A stretch of 64,000 bases of DNA from Arthrobacter sp. SLBN-112 (GCF_006715225.1 NZ_VFMU01000001.1:2790001-2854000), one strand, 5' to 3'; counted from the first letter of the stretch, positions 38,551 through 48,609 are shown. Program-made: numbers and translations. The notes: generated from the letters alone by a model not told the origin.

Positions 38551-41500
38551 GTGAGTTCCAGCAATGATTCGTTTGTCCACCTGCACACCCACACCGAATA
38601 TTCCATGCTGGATGGGGCGGCCCGCCTGGGGGAGCTGTTCGACGAAACCGAGCGCCTGGGCATGCCCGCCCTCGCCACGACGGACCACGGCTACCTGTTC
38701 GGTGCCTTCGATTTCTGGCGGAAAGCCACGGACAAGGGCATCAAGCCCATCATCGGCGTCGAGGCGTATGTAACTCCCGGCACCGCACGGACTGACAAGG
38801 AACGCGTCCGCTGGGGCGATGAATCCCAGCGCAAGGACGACGTCTCCGGTGGTGGTTCCTACACCCACATGACGCTCCTGAGCTACAACAACGTGGGCAT
38901 GCGGAACCTCTTCCGGGCCTCGTCCATCGCCTCCCTCGATTCGGTGTTCGGAAAATGGCCCCGGCTGGACCGCGAGCTGCTCAACACGTACTCCGAAGGG
39001 CTCATTGCCACCACCGGCTGCCCCTCCGGCGAGGTCCAGACCCGGCTGCGGCTCGGCCAGTACCGCGAAGCCCTGGAAGCGGCGGCCGAATTCCGGGACA
39101 TCTTCGGCGCGGAAAACTACTTCTGCGAACTCATGGACCATGGGCTGGACATTGAACGGCGGGTCACCGGCGACCTGCTGCGGCTTGCCAAGGACCTGAA
39201 CCTGCCGCTGGTTGCCACCAACGACCTCCACTACACCCACGAGCACGACGCCAAGGCGCACGAGGCCCTGCTGGCCATCCAGTCCGGCTCCACGCTGCTG
39301 GAACCCACCTACGACAATGGCGGTTCGCGGTTCGCGTTCTCCGGCAGCGGCTACTACCTCAAATCGCCGCAGGAGATGCGCGAACTCTTCCGCGACCACC
39401 CGGAGGCGTGCGACAACACCCTCCTCATCGCCGAGCGCTGTGAGGTGTCCTTCAACACGGACGCCAACTACATGCCGCGGTTCCCCTGCCCGCCCGGTGA
39501 GGACGAGACCTCCTGGCTGGTCAAGGAAGTGGACAAGGGCCTGAAGTACCGTTACCCGGGCGGCATCCCGGACGAGGTCCGCAAGCAGGCTGACTACGAG
39601 CTCGGCGTCATCACTTCCATGGGCTTCCCGGGCTACTTCCTTGTGGTTGCCGACTTCATCAACTGGGCCAAGAACAACGGCATCCGCGTGGGGCCGGGGC
39701 GTGGCTCGGGTGCAGGCTCGATGGTGGCGTACGCCATGCGCATCACCGACCTCGACCCCCTCCGCCACGGGCTGATCTTCGAACGGTTCCTCAACCCGGA
39801 CCGCGTTTCCATGCCCGACTTCGACGTCGACTTCGATGACCGGCGCCGTTCCGAGGTCATCGACTATGTGACCCGGAAGTACGGCGACGAGCGCGTGGCC
39901 ATGATCGTCACGTACGGCACCATCAAGACCAAGCAAGCCCTGAAGGATTCTTCCCGCGTCCTTGGCTACCCCTTCAGCATGGGCGAGCAGCTGACCAAGG
40001 CCCTGCCGCCGGCGGTGATGGCCAAGGACATCCCGCTGGCGGACATCCAGAACCCGGAAGCCAAGCGCTACAGCGAGGCGGGGGATTTCCGGCAGCTGAT
40101 TGCCACCGACCCCGAAGCTGCCAAGGTCTTCGAGACTGCCTTGGGCATCGAAGGCCTGAAGCGCCAGTGGGGCGTGCACGCGGCCGGCGTGATCATGTCC
40201 TCGGACCCCATCATCGACGTCATTCCCATCATGCGCCGCTTCCAGGACGGCCAGGTGATCACGCAGTTCGACTACCCCACGTCCGAGGGCCTTGGCCTGA
40301 TCAAGATGGACTTCCTGGGCCTGCGGAACCTGACGATCATTTCCGATGCCCTCGAGAACATCAAGATGAACCGGGGCATCGACCTGGACCTGGAAAACCT
40401 CGAGCTGGACGATGCACCGTCCTACGAACTCCTGGCCCGCGGCGATACGCTGGGCGTCTTCCAGCTCGACGGCGGACCCATGCGGTCCCTGCTGAAGCTC
40501 ATGAAGCCGGACAACTTCGAAGACATCTCGGCCGTGCTCGCGCTGTACCGTCCTGGCCCCATGGGCGCCAACGCCCACACGGACTACGCGCTCCGCAAGA
40601 ACGGGATCCAGGAAGTGATTCCCATCCACCCGGAGCTGGAGGAACCCCTCAGGGAGATCCTCGGCGGAACCTATGGCCTGATTGTGTACCAGGAACAGGT
40701 CATGGCCGTGGCGCAGAAGCTGGCCGGCTACTCGCTGGGCCAGGCAGATATCCTCCGCCGCGCCATGGGCAAGAAGAAGAAGTCCGAGCTGGACAAGCAG
40801 TTCGCGGGCTTCTCCCAGGGCATGCAGGACAACGGCTACTCCATGGAAGCCGTCAAAACCCTGTGGGACATCCTGCTGCCCTTCTCCGACTACGCCTTCA
40901 ACAAGGCCCACTCCGCCGCGTACGGCGTCATCTCCTACTGGACCGCCTACCTCAAGGCGCACTACGCGCCGGAGTACATGGCGGCGCTGCTGACGTCAGT
41001 GGGTGATGACAAGGACAAGTCCGCCATCTACCTCAACGAGTGCCGGCGCATGGGCATCACGGTGCTTCCGCCGGACGTCAACGAGTCCGCCTTGAACTTC
41101 ACTCCGGTGGGGAACGACATCCGCTTCGGCATGGGTGCCATCCGCAACGTGGGCGTCAACGCCGTCGAGGCCATGGTGGCTGCCCGCGAAAGCGAGGGCG
41201 CCTTCACCTCGTTCAAGGACTACCTGATGAAGGTTCCGGCCGTGGTCTGCAACAAGCGGACCATCGAGTCCCTCATCAAGTCCGGGGCGTTCGACTCGCT
41301 GGGCCACCACCGCCGCGCCCTGGCAATGATCCATGAAGAGGCCATCGACTCCGTCATCACCCTCAAACGCAATGAGGCCATTGGCCAGTTCGACCTCTTC
41401 GCCGGCTTCGAGGATGCCGGGGCGGAATCGTCCTCGCTTAGCATCGAGATCCCGGACCTTCCCGAATGGGAGAAGAAGGACAAGCTTTCCTTCGAGCGGG

Positions 41501-42111
41501 ACATGCTGGGGCTCTACGTGTCGGACCACCCGCTGCAGGGCCTGGAGGGCCTCCTGGCCCAGCATGCCGAGATGAGCATCACCACCATCCTGGGCGAGGA
41601 CGGTCCCCAGGACGGTGCCATCATCACCATCGCCGGGATGATCACGTCGCTGAGCCGGCGCATTGCCAAAGCCAGCGGCAACGCTTATGCCCGGGCGGAG
41701 GTGGAGGACCTGGGCGGTTCGATCGAGGTCATGTTCTTCGGGCAGGTTTACGGGCCGATTGCCTCCGTCCTTGCCGAGGACCTGATCGTGGTGGTCAAGG
41801 GCCGCCTGCAGAAGCGGGACGACGGCGCCATCACCCTGAACTGCATGGAGCTGTCCGTCCCGGACCTGAGCGAAGGGCTGAACGGCCCCCTGGTGATCAC
41901 CATGCCCACCCACAAGGCCACCGAGGCCGTGGTCACCGAGCTGGGCGACGTACTGCGCACCCACCGGGGCAATTCGGAAGTGCGGCTGCACCTGCAGGGC
42001 GATACCCGCACGGAGATCATGGGCCTGCCGGTCCACCTCCGCGTGAACCCCAGCCCGTCGCTGTTCGGCGACCTGAAGGTCCTGCTGGGCCCCGCCTGCC
42101 TGGACGCCTAG
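38551..42111 (+). CDS. dnaE: DNA polymerase III alpha subunit
   Basis: 1186 aa, the expected size for the main replicative polymerase. The N-terminal PHP domain begins FVHLHTHTEYSMLDGAARLG. The palm has GPGRGSGAGSMVAY and the catalytic MPDFDVDFDDRRR. The finger/beta-binding region and an OB-fold (AIITIAGMITSLSRRI onward) follow. GTG at 38551; the preceding TAGAATGGTCCG-GTG suggests a -10 and a leaderless or very short leader. A strong terminator follows. Confidence 0.97.
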   Translation: MSSSNDSFVHLHTHTEYSMLDGAARLGELFDETERLGMPALATTDHGYLFGAFDFWRKATDKGIKPIIGVEAYVTPGTARTDKERVRWGDESQRKDDVSGGGSYTHMTLLSYNNVGMRNLFRASSIASLDSVFGKWPRLDRELLNTYSEGLIATTGCPSGEVQTRLRLGQYREALEAAAEFRDIFGAENYFCELMDHGLDIERRVTGDLLRLAKDLNLPLVATNDLHYTHEHDAKAHEALLAIQSGSTLLEPTYDNGGSRFAFSGSGYYLKSPQEMRELFRDHPEACDNTLLIAERCEVSFNTDANYMPRFPCPPGEDETSWLVKEVDKGLKYRYPGGIPDEVRKQADYELGVITSMGFPGYFLVVADFINWAKNNGIRVGPGRGSGAGSMVAYAMRITDLDPLRHGLIFERFLNPDRVSMPDFDVDFDDRRRSEVIDYVTRKYGDERVAMIVTYGTIKTKQALKDSSRVLGYPFSMGEQLTKALPPAVMAKDIPLADIQNPEAKRYSEAGDFRQLIATDPEAAKVFETALGIEGLKRQWGVHAAGVIMSSDPIIDVIPIMRRFQDGQVITQFDYPTSEGLGLIKMDFLGLRNLTIISDALENIKMNRGIDLDLENLELDDAPSYELLARGDTLGVFQLDGGPMRSLLKLMKPDNFEDISAVLALYRPGPMGANAHTDYALRKNGIQEVIPIHPELEEPLREILGGTYGLIVYQEQVMAVAQKLAGYSLGQADILRRAMGKKKKSELDKQFAGFSQGMQDNGYSMEAVKTLWDILLPFSDYAFNKAHSAAYGVISYWTAYLKAHYAPEYMAALLTSVGDDKDKSAIYLNECRRMGITVLPPDVNESALNFTPVGNDIRFGMGAIRNVGVNAVEAMVAARESEGAFTSFKDYLMKVPAVVCNKRTIESLIKSGAFDSLGHHRRALAMIHEEAIDSVITLKRNEAIGQFDLFAGFEDAGAESSSLSIEIPDLPEWEKKDKLSFERDMLGLYVSDHPLQGLEGLLAQHAEMSITTILGEDGPQDGAIITIAGMITSLSRRIAKASGNAYARAEVEDLGGSIEVMFFGQVYGPIASVLAEDLIVVVKGRLQKRDDGAITLNCMELSVPDLSEGLNGPLVITMPTHKATEAVVTELGDVLRTHRGNSEVRLHLQGDTRTEIMGLPVHLRVNPSPSLFGDLKVLLGPACLDA

Positions 42112-42129
42112 GACGGCCTGACGTCAATC

Positions 42130-42179
42130 AAAAGGGTGGACGACGGCGGGAAGCACCTCCCGCCGTCGTCCGCCCTTTT
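42130..42179. terminator. Bidirectional terminator after dnaE
   Basis: AAAAGGG-t-GGACGACGGCGGG / CCCGCCGTCGTCC-g-CCCTTTT is a 20-bp near-perfect stem with an 8-nt loop and A/T tracts on both sides. It separates dnaE from the convergent flavin reductase gene. Confidence 0.92.
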
Positions 42180-42202
42180 GCTGCCACTATGGCGGGCCGG
42201 GG

Positions 42203-42703
42203 CTAGATCTCGTAGTCCAGCGGCACGGGCTGCCCGTAGGCGCCGCCGTGGTACAGCAGGGGCGATCCCTCGCCGCCCACCTGGCCGTCCACCACTTGGA
42301 CCACCACCACAGCGTTGTTCTCGAAGGACAGGCGCATCTGGATCTCGCCGATCAGCCAGCCCGCCACGTCCTTCAGGATGGGAACCCCGTGCGGCCCGAT
42401 CTCCCAGTGGTTGCCTTCGAAGCGGTTGCCCGGGCGGGCAAAGCGGGCAGCCAGTTCCTGGTTCTCCAGCCCCAGCATGTGGACACCCAGGTACTGCGTG
42501 TTGGCCACGGCGGGCCAGGACCTGGAACTGCGTGCCATGTTGAATGTGAACCGGGGCGGCTTGGCCGACAGCGACGCCACCGAGGTGGCGGTAAAGCCGT
42601 AGGGCTCGTCCTGGTAGTTCACGGTGATGATGGCAACGCCCGCGGCGTGGCGGCGGAACATCTCCCTGAACGTCTGCTCGAACGGCTCGCTGTTGTCGGT
42701 CAC
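42203..42703 (-). CDS. Flavin reductase domain protein
   Basis: 166 aa from the GTG at 42703, which has AGGAG upstream; the longer open frame to 43264 is antisense to the next gene. FRRHAAGVAIITVNYQDEPYG, TATSVASLSAKPPRFTFNM and NTQYLGVHMLG are typical of the short-chain flavin reductase (HpaC/ActVB-like) family that supplies reduced FMN or FAD to a partner monooxygenase. No such oxygenase is encoded nearby, so its partner is unknown. Confidence 0.9.
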   Translation of the reverse strand: MTDNSEPFEQTFREMFRRHAAGVAIITVNYQDEPYGFTATSVASLSAKPPRFTFNMARSSRSWPAVANTQYLGVHMLGLENQELAARFARPGNRFEGNHWEIGPHGVPILKDVAGWLIGEIQMRLSFENNAVVVVQVVDGQVGGEGSPLLYHGGAYGQPVPLDYEI

Positions 42704-42830
42704 CGGAACTCCTGCACTAAGTGGTGTAACTCTTTCTCCAAGCGTATTGGCCCTCGGTCGCGGCGGGAAAACGGCAGCGGCAACACCCCGGCCGGAGGCC
42801 CTGCCAGGAACCTTTGTTAAGGTGTGTTGC

Positions 42831-43364
42831 ATGACAACCTCCGCCCGCCCCGCCAGGCGGCTGCTGCCCTGGTCCCTGCTGCTGGTCCCCGCGGCTTCCG
42901 GGATTCCGGCAGGCATCCTCTGGTGGCTCCTGGCGCCGGGCGGATTGAACCTGATGACGCGGGATCCCGCCCTGGCCTCAGGCAATGTTCCCCTGGTGTG
43001 GCTGCCGCGCGACCTCACCCTCGCCGGGATCCTGGTGCTGGCCGGCTGCCTCCTGGCCGTGTTCCTGGCCGACAGCAAGCGCCGGGACCCGCAGGCAGCC
43101 CTGCTGACGGGCCTTGCCGGGGCGTTGGCAGGCGGCGTCCTCGCCTGGGGGTCAGGGATCCTGGCAGCCCGGCTGTTTGGTCCTGCTGTCGATGCCTCGG
43201 CGAACCCCAGCATCGCTTTTTCCCTCCGGGCCTGGCCGGTGCTGTTGCTCTGGCCTGCCGCCACGGCCGTGTCGGTCTTCGTGCTGGAGGTGGTGGGAGC
43301 GGCGGGCAGGAAGCCGCAGGTAGAGGCCGCGGAACGGGCAGGCGGGAACAGCCCCGTAAAATAG
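42831..43364 (+). CDS. Hypothetical integral membrane protein
   Basis: 177 aa. The ATG at 42831 has no Shine-Dalgarno but follows TAAGGT by 7 nt, suggesting a leaderless message. Four hydrophobic segments are visible ([75 protein letters not shown]). It resembles DUF2567-type actinobacterial proteins of unknown function; this match is from memory. hisD starts 4 nt downstream. Confidence 0.82.
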   Translation: MTTSARPARRLLPWSLLLVPAASGIPAGILWWLLAPGGLNLMTRDPALASGNVPLVWLPRDLTLAGILVLAGCLLAVFLADSKRRDPQAALLTGLAGALAGGVLAWGSGILAARLFGPAVDASANPSIAFSLRAWPVLLLWPAATAVSVFVLEVVGAAGRKPQVEAAERAGGNSPVK

Positions 43365-43368
43365 TCCC

Positions 43369-44736
43369 GTGACCACTTTCCCGGAGTTTCCCGCCCCTGC
43401 TGCAGCCGCCGTCGATTTCCGTACCGTCGACCTTCGCGGCCGCAACCTGACGCTTGCCGCCCTGCGCGCCGCCGTGCCCCGCGCCAAGGGCCAGACAGTG
43501 GCGGATGCCGAGGAAAAGGTCCTGGAGATCATCTCCGCCGTGCGGCAGCGCGGCTTCGCGGCCCTGGCGGAGCTGGCGGAACGGTTCGACGGCGTGGCGC
43601 AGGACCACCCGCTGGTCCCCGGGGATGCGATTGACGCAGCGCTGGACCAGTTGGACCCGGCGGTGCGGGCCGCCCTGGAGGAATCCATCAGCCGGGCGCG
43701 GAAATTCGCTGACGCCCAGCGCCCCCGCAACGTGGACGTCGAACTGGGTGATGGCGCGGTGGTCAGCCAGAACTGGGTGCCCGTGGCCCGCGTGGGGCTG
43801 TACGTTCCCGGCGGCCTTGCCGTGTACCCGTCATCGGTGATCATGAACGTTGTGCCTGCACTGGCGGCAGGCGTGGAATCCATCGCCCTGGCCTCGCCGC
43901 CGCAAAAGGAATTCGGCGGCCTGCCGCACCCCACCATCCTCGCGGCAGCTGCGCTGCTGGGCATCACCGAGGTCTACGCCATCGGCGGCGCCCAGGCCAT
44001 CGCCGCCTTCGCGTACGGCGTCGAAGCCTCGGCCGCCGGCCCTGCCCTGGAGGCCGTGGATGTGGTGACCGGGCCCGGGAACATTTTCGTCGCCACGGCC
44101 AAGCGGCTGGTCAAAGGTGTTGTGGGAATCGACTCCGAGGCGGGAACCACGGAGATCGCCATCCTGGCCGATGACTCCGCGCAGCCGGCACTGGTTGCCG
44201 CCGACCTGCTCAGCCAGGCCGAGCACGACCCCAAGGCCGCATCGGTCCTGATCACGGATTCGGAAGAGCTGGCCGCGGCCGTGCGCGCCGAACTGGAACT
44301 GCAGGCCGCCGCGACCAAGCACTCGGCCAGGGTGCAGGAGGCACTCTCCGGCCCGCAGTCCGGCGTCGTGCTGGTGGACAGCCTGGAACAGGGGATCGCT
44401 GCCTGCGACGCCTACGCGGCCGAGCACCTGGAAATCATGACCCGTGATGCCCCAGCGGTGGCGTCGCGGATCCGGAATGCGGGCGCCATCTTCGTTGGCG
44501 ACTACAGCCCCGTGAGCCTGGGCGACTACTGCGCCGGCTCCAACCACGTGCTGCCCACCAGCGGCACCGCTGCTTTTTCGTCAGGGCTGAACGTCACCAC
44601 TTTCCTGCGCGCCATCCAAGTGGTCAATTACAGCCGCGACGCCCTGGCAGAGGTCAGTGGACACATCGTAAGCCTGTCCCGGGCCGAGGACCTTCCGGCC
44701 CACGGCGACGCCGTCTCGGTCCGGTTCCCCGGCTGA
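43369..44736 (+). CDS. hisD: Histidinol dehydrogenase
   Basis: 455 aa. It catalyses the last two steps of histidine synthesis, oxidising L-histidinol with two NAD+. [20 protein letters not shown] (20 residues), [37 protein letters not shown] and [12 protein letters not shown] contain the zinc and substrate residues. The GTG start follows TAAAAT by 6 nt, so it may have a leaderless transcript of its own. Other his genes are not in the window. Confidence 0.97.
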   Translation: MTTFPEFPAPAAAAVDFRTVDLRGRNLTLAALRAAVPRAKGQTVADAEEKVLEIISAVRQRGFAALAELAERFDGVAQDHPLVPGDAIDAALDQLDPAVRAALEESISRARKFADAQRPRNVDVELGDGAVVSQNWVPVARVGLYVPGGLAVYPSSVIMNVVPALAAGVESIALASPPQKEFGGLPHPTILAAAALLGITEVYAIGGAQAIAAFAYGVEASAAGPALEAVDVVTGPGNIFVATAKRLVKGVVGIDSEAGTTEIAILADDSAQPALVAADLLSQAEHDPKAASVLITDSEELAAAVRAELELQAAATKHSARVQEALSGPQSGVVLVDSLEQGIAACDAYAAEHLEIMTRDAPAVASRIRNAGAIFVGDYSPVSLGDYCAGSNHVLPTSGTAAFSSGLNVTTFLRAIQVVNYSRDALAEVSGHIVSLSRAEDLPAHGDAVSVRFPG

Positions 44737-44745
44737 CGTTGCACC

Positions 44746-44757
44746 ACTACATGTAGT
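44746..44757. promoter_or_regulatory. NrdR-box-like palindrome
   Basis: ACTACATGTAGT is a perfect 12-bp palindrome resembling the core of NrdR boxes. It lies 123 nt before the nrdR ATG in the hisD-nrdR gap and suggests autoregulation. A second box of the usual pair is not obvious. Confidence 0.5.
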
Positions 44758-44879
44758 AATTACAGGATTGTTATTACCCCAGATGTGCCCGTAAACTGGG
44801 AGGCGCCACAGCATTGCCCCCCGGCGGTGCTGATGGCTTCCAACAGCGTTGCACACCACAAGCGAAAAGGGGGAACGCC

Positions 44880-45383
44880 ATGTACTGTCCGTTCTGCCGC
44901 AACCCCGATTCCCGCGTGGTGGACAGCCGCATGGCGGATGACGGTTCAGCCATCCGCCGGCGCCGGCAGTGCCCTGAATGCGGCCGCCGGTTCACTACGG
45001 TTGAAACCACCAGCCTCTCCGTCATCAAGCGGTCCGGCGTGGGCGAGCCCTTCAGCCGCAGCAAGGTCATCAACGGGGTGCGCAAGGCCTGCCAGGGCCG
45101 GCCGGTGAGCGAGGACGACCTCGCCATGCTGGCCCAGGAAGTGGAAGAACAGATCCGGTCCTCCGGCGCAGCCGAAATCGATGCCCACGAGGTGGGCCTG
45201 GTGATCCTCGGACCGCTGCAGAAGCTCGACAAGGTGGCGTACCTGCGCTTTGCCAGCGTGTACCAGGCGTTCGAGTCCCTTGAGGATTTTGAAACTGCCA
45301 TCGCCCTGCTCCGCCACGAGGCCGAAGAAGACGCCAAGGGCGGGGCCCCCAGCGCCAAGAGCTCCGAGAAGAGCCCCCTCTAG
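44880..45383 (+). CDS. nrdR: Transcriptional repressor NrdR
   Basis: 167 aa from the ATG at 44880 (AAAAGGGGG upstream). It represses ribonucleotide reductase genes in response to ATP/dATP. The zinc ribbon has CPFC near the start and CPECGRRF 28 residues later, followed by an ATP-cone ([20 protein letters not shown]). Family length is ~150-165 aa. The nrd genes themselves are outside the window. A palindrome upstream fits its operator. Confidence 0.95.
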   Translation: MYCPFCRNPDSRVVDSRMADDGSAIRRRRQCPECGRRFTTVETTSLSVIKRSGVGEPFSRSKVINGVRKACQGRPVSEDDLAMLAQEVEEQIRSSGAAEIDAHEVGLVILGPLQKLDKVAYLRFASVYQAFESLEDFETAIALLRHEAEEDAKGGAPSAKSSEKSPL

Positions 45384-45435
45384 ACTCCGGTGGCGGCAGC
45401 GGAGGGGAAGCCGCAGCCGCCACCGGCACCACTGT

Positions 45436-46239
45436 CTACTTGGCCAGCTTGTGCTTCAGGGCGATTTCCAGTGCAGCGCCCACAATCCCTGCCTCATTGC
45501 GCAGGACGGCCGGGACAATCGGGGTGCGCAGCTTGAGGTTGGGCAGGTACTCGTCCGCGCGCTTGGAGATGCCGCCGCCCACGATGAACAGTTCCGGCGA
45601 GAACAGGAACTCCACGTGGGAGAAGTAGCGCTGCAGCAGCACGCTGTACTCGTCCCAGGACAGTCCGTCCCGTTCCCGTGCTACGGCCGATGCCTTCGAT
45701 TCGGCGTCGAAACCGTCAATCTCCAGGTGGCCCAGTTCAGCGTTGGGAACCAGCTTGCCGTCGAAGATGAAGGCGGAACCGATGCCGGTGCCGAGGGTGA
45801 TGACCAGGACGGTCCCGGAGACGCCGGCGCCGGCACCGTAGCGGGCCTCGGCAAGGCCGGCCGCGTCGGCGTCGTTGATGACCTCCACGGGGCGGCCCAG
45901 TTTTGCGGTGAGGAGGGCGTCGATGTCGGTGTCCAGCCAGCTCTTGTCCACGTTGGCGGCCGAGTGGACCACGCCGTGCTGGATGATCCCCGGGAAGGTC
46001 ACACCCACGGGGGAGCCGGCTTCCGGTGCCTCGGGGCGTGCCGAGAGCTCGGCCACCACCAGGGCCACGGCCTCGGCGACGGCCTCAGGCGTGGCCGGCT
46101 GGGGGGTGGGCACGCGGAAGCGGTCACCCAGGAGCTTGCCTTTCTTCAGGTCGACAATGCCGCCCTTGATCCCCGTACCACCGATGTCGATACCGATCAG
46201 CGGTGCGTTCTTGTGCGGTTTTTCGTCCTTCTTGGCCAA
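45436..46239 (-). CDS. ppgK: Polyphosphate glucokinase
   Basis: 267 aa from the TTG at 46239; the frame continues upstream but has no better start. It phosphorylates glucose using polyphosphate or ATP, an actinobacterial enzyme. DIGGTGIKGGIVDLKKGKL, NDADAAGLAEARYGAG, ITLGTGIGSAFIFDGKLVPN (20 residues) and ELGHLEIDG match the PPGK group. The cysteine zinc cluster of ROK glucokinases is absent, unlike the enzyme at 3.5-4.5 kb. Confidence 0.93.
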   Translation of the reverse strand: MAKKDEKPHKNAPLIGIDIGGTGIKGGIVDLKKGKLLGDRFRVPTPQPATPEAVAEAVALVVAELSARPEAPEAGSPVGVTFPGIIQHGVVHSAANVDKSWLDTDIDALLTAKLGRPVEVINDADAAGLAEARYGAGAGVSGTVLVITLGTGIGSAFIFDGKLVPNAELGHLEIDGFDAESKASAVARERDGLSWDEYSVLLQRYFSHVEFLFSPELFIVGGGISKRADEYLPNLKLRTPIVPAVLRNEAGIVGAALEIALKHKLAK

Positions 46240-46348
46240 TGGGATTCCGTTCGTGACAGGGGCGGGCAGGAAAATGGGCCGCTTTCGGCGGCCGGTAACA
46301 GGTGTCCGGTCTGCACCGGCAGCATGCCCGGTGCGGGCATGGGACGGG

Positions 46349-47227
46349 CTACGGGAGGGTGAGGATCTCGGCGCCGGTCTCGGTGACCAGCAGGGTGTGT
46401 TCGAACTGGGCGGTGCGCCGGTGGTCCCGGGTGACCACCGTCCAGTCGTCGCTCCACATGTCCCACTCCACAGTGCCGAGGGTGAGCATCGGTTCGATGG
46501 TGAACACCATGCCGGCCTCAATGACCGTGTTGTACGCAGGGGCGGCATCGTAGTGCGGAATGATGAGCCCCGTGTGGAACGCTTCACCAACGCCGTGGCC
46601 CGTGAAGTCACGCACCACGCCGTACCCGAACCGCTTGGCATAGGACTGGATGGCCCGTCCAATGACGTTGATTTCCCGTCCCGGTGCCACCGCCTTGATG
46701 GCCCGGTTCAGCGACTCCCGGGTACGCTCCACCAACAGCCGGGATTCCTCGTCCACGTCCCCCACCAGGAAGGTGTAGTTGGTGTCTCCGTGCACGCCGT
46801 TGATGTAGGCCGTGATGTCGATGTTCAGGATGTCGCCGTCCTGGACCACGGTGCTGTCCGGGATGCCATGGCAGATGACCTCGTTCAATGAGGAGCACAG
46901 CGACTTGGGGAATCCGCGGTAGCCGAGCGTGGATGGGTAGGCATGGTGGTCCAGCAGGAACTCGTGGCCCACCCTGTCCAGCTCGTCGGTGGTGACGCCC
47001 GGCTGGAGGTGCTTGCCCACCTCGACAATGGCCTGCGCCGCGATCTTTCCGGCGATCCGGATCTTCTCGATGGTCTCCGCGGACTTGACCTCGGAACCGG
47101 TGAATTTTGCAGGCGCGGGCTTGCCCACGTACTCCGGACGGGGGATGGACGCCGGGACGGGACGCTGCGGACTCACGGTACCCGGGGTGAGGGTGCCAAT
47201 GGGTGCAGTCGAGGCAAGGGAAGGCAT
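46349..47227 (-). CDS. map: Methionine aminopeptidase, type I
   Basis: 292 aa, with a ~40-residue N-terminal extension rich in Pro. It removes the initiator methionine. [57 protein letters not shown] (20 residues), [13 protein letters not shown] and FTIEPML carry the five metal ligands. The extension with a PxxPxP pattern resembles MapB of mycobacteria, which is thought to contact the ribosome. It is divergent from the SPOR-like gene. Confidence 0.95.
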   Translation of the reverse strand: MPSLASTAPIGTLTPGTVSPQRPVPASIPRPEYVGKPAPAKFTGSEVKSAETIEKIRIAGKIAAQAIVEVGKHLQPGVTTDELDRVGHEFLLDHHAYPSTLGYRGFPKSLCSSLNEVICHGIPDSTVVQDGDILNIDITAYINGVHGDTNYTFLVGDVDEESRLLVERTRESLNRAIKAVAPGREINVIGRAIQSYAKRFGYGVVRDFTGHGVGEAFHTGLIIPHYDAAPAYNTVIEAGMVFTIEPMLTLGTVEWDMWSDDWTVVTRDHRRTAQFEHTLLVTETGAEILTLP

Positions 47228-47347
47228 AGATTGATCATATAAGGCACCACAGAACGCCTAACAACCGACAAGCGGCGGAGGACACGCGTAAAGGTTTGTG
47301 TTACGTGGATCACCCGGTTTTCCCCGTCGCCGGAACGAGGAGCAACG

Positions 47348-47515
47348 ATGACTGAGTACTGGTTCAACATCAAGACCCACGAGGTGGAAGAGGACCGGCT
47401 GTCGGACTGGAGCCAGCTCATTGGGCCTTACAAGACCCGGGCGGAAGCCGAACATGCCCTGGAGAAGGTCAAGGCGCGCAACGAGGCCTGGGAAAAGCAG
47501 GACGACGACGACTGA
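47348..47515 (+). CDS. Small SPOR-like protein
   Basis: 55 aa, too short for automatic long-ORF listing. It reads MTEYWFNIKTHEVEEDRLSD and then WSQLIGPYKTRAEAEHALEK, ending in acidic KQDDDD. The YKTRAEAEHAL pattern is that of SPOR/sporulation-repeat motifs, and similar 50-70 aa proteins sit beside map and panB in Micrococcaceae. AGGAGCAACG precedes the ATG. No signal peptide or membrane helix, so probably cytosolic; function unknown. Confidence 0.85.
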   Translation: MTEYWFNIKTHEVEEDRLSDWSQLIGPYKTRAEAEHALEKVKARNEAWEKQDDDD

Positions 47516-47531
47516 ACGGTAGGTGCGCAGG

Positions 47532-47616
47532 GCGTCCGGGCGGCACTCCTCCGCGGACTGCCTCGGCCGCGGGCGGCCTCACCTTGACGTCCGCTTCCGG
47601 AGTACCGCCCGGACGC
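47532..47616. terminator. Long structured inverted repeat between the SPOR-like gene and panB
   Basis: Outer arms GCGTCCGGGCGG (47532-47543) and CCGCCCGGACGC (47605-47616) pair perfectly, followed inward by ACTCC/GGAGT and a further GGCCGC-GG-GCGGCC hairpin. It lies between convergent genes, so termination on both strands is the simplest reading, though the size is unusual. Confidence 0.6.
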
Positions 47617-47679
47617 GGAGGTCGCAGGCATTTGTGTCAGTGTGCCGGTTCCGCTTGGCCGTTGGGGCGAAGTAAAAAG

Positions 47680-48609
47680 TTAGAACGTGTGTTCCTGGCC
47701 GGGGAACTGGCCGGACCTGACGTCCTCACCATAAGCCGTGGCGGCGTCGAGCAAGGTGCCCCGCAGGTCCGCGTACTGCTTGACGAACTTGGCCATCCGG
47801 CCGCCCCGCAAACCTGCCATGTCCTGCCAGACAAGGACCTGGCCGGTGGTCGCCTTGCCGGCGCCTATGCCCACCGTGGGGACGCTGACGGCCGCGTCAA
47901 CGGCCGCCGCCGTCTCCGCAGGCACCATTTCCATCAGCACGCAGAACGCTCCGGCGTCCGCCAGCGCAACGGCGTCGTCAATCAACCGCTGGGCGTCGCC
48001 GCCGCGGCCCTGGACGCGGTAACCGCCCAGGGCGTGTTCGCTTTGGGGGGTGAAGCCGATGTGCGCCATGACCGGGATGCCTGCCTGCACCATCGCCCGG
48101 ACGGTCGGCGCATAGTACTTCCCGCCCTCGATCTTCACGGCGTGGGCCAGCCCTTCCTTCAGGAAGCGGACACCGGCGCCCACGGCCTGTTCCGCGCTGA
48201 CCTCGTAGCTGCCGAAGGGAAGATCCGCCACCACCAGTGCGCGCTTGGCGGACCTGGCGACGGCCCGGCACAGGGGGAGCAGTTCGTCCACGGTCACCGG
48301 AAGGCTGGTCTCGTTGCCAAAGACGTTGTTCGAGGCCGAATCGCCCACCAGGAGCACCTCGATGCCGGCAGCGTCGAAAATCTCGGCCGTGTACTGCTCG
48401 TAGGCGGTGAGCATGGCGAACTTGGTGCCATCGCGCTTGGCCTGCTGCAGGTGGTGGATGCGGACCTTTGCCGGCTTCCGTTCGGCCGGAACCGGAACCG
48501 GGGCCGCAGCCGGTGTGCCGGGGCCGCTGCCGTACGGGGCGGGTACTTCTGCGGACGCGCTGGAGTCGGAGCTGTTGCTGGAGGCCATGGGATGAGCGTA
48601 GTGCGCCAT
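47680..48609 (-). CDS. panB: 3-methyl-2-oxobutanoate hydroxymethyltransferase
   Basis: 309 aa. The first committed step to pantothenate: adds a hydroxymethyl group from methylene-THF to alpha-ketoisovalerate. MLTAYEQYTAEIFDAAGIEV (20 residues), LLVGDSASNN, LPFGSYE, KIEGG, PVMAHIGFTPQS and GIGAGKATTGQVLV hold the metal and substrate residues. A low-complexity Ser/Pro/Ala N-terminus of ~45 residues precedes the barrel; ATG at 48588 is an alternative start. Other pan genes are not in the window. Confidence 0.95.
   Translation of the reverse strand: MAHYAHPMASSNSSDSSASAEVPAPYGSGPGTPAAAPVPVPAERKPAKVRIHHLQQAKRDGTKFAMLTAYEQYTAEIFDAAGIEVLLVGDSASNNVFGNETSLPVTVDELLPLCRAVARSAKRALVVADLPFGSYEVSAEQAVGAGVRFLKEGLAHAVKIEGGKYYAPTVRAMVQAGIPVMAHIGFTPQSEHALGGYRVQGRGGDAQRLIDDAVALADAGAFCVLMEMVPAETAAAVDAAVSVPTVGIGAGKATTGQVLVWQDMAGLRGGRMAKFVKQYADLRGTLLDAATAYGEDVRSGQFPGQEHTF

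Noticed and set aside
38437..40962. 841-codon open frame on the minus strand
   Set aside because: Antisense to dnaE; a codon-bias shadow in high-GC DNA with His/Val/Gly-rich sequence and no family pattern.
42704..43264. N-terminal extension of the flavin reductase frame
   Set aside because: Antisense to the membrane-protein gene; the GTG at 42703 has AGGAG and begins the conserved domain.
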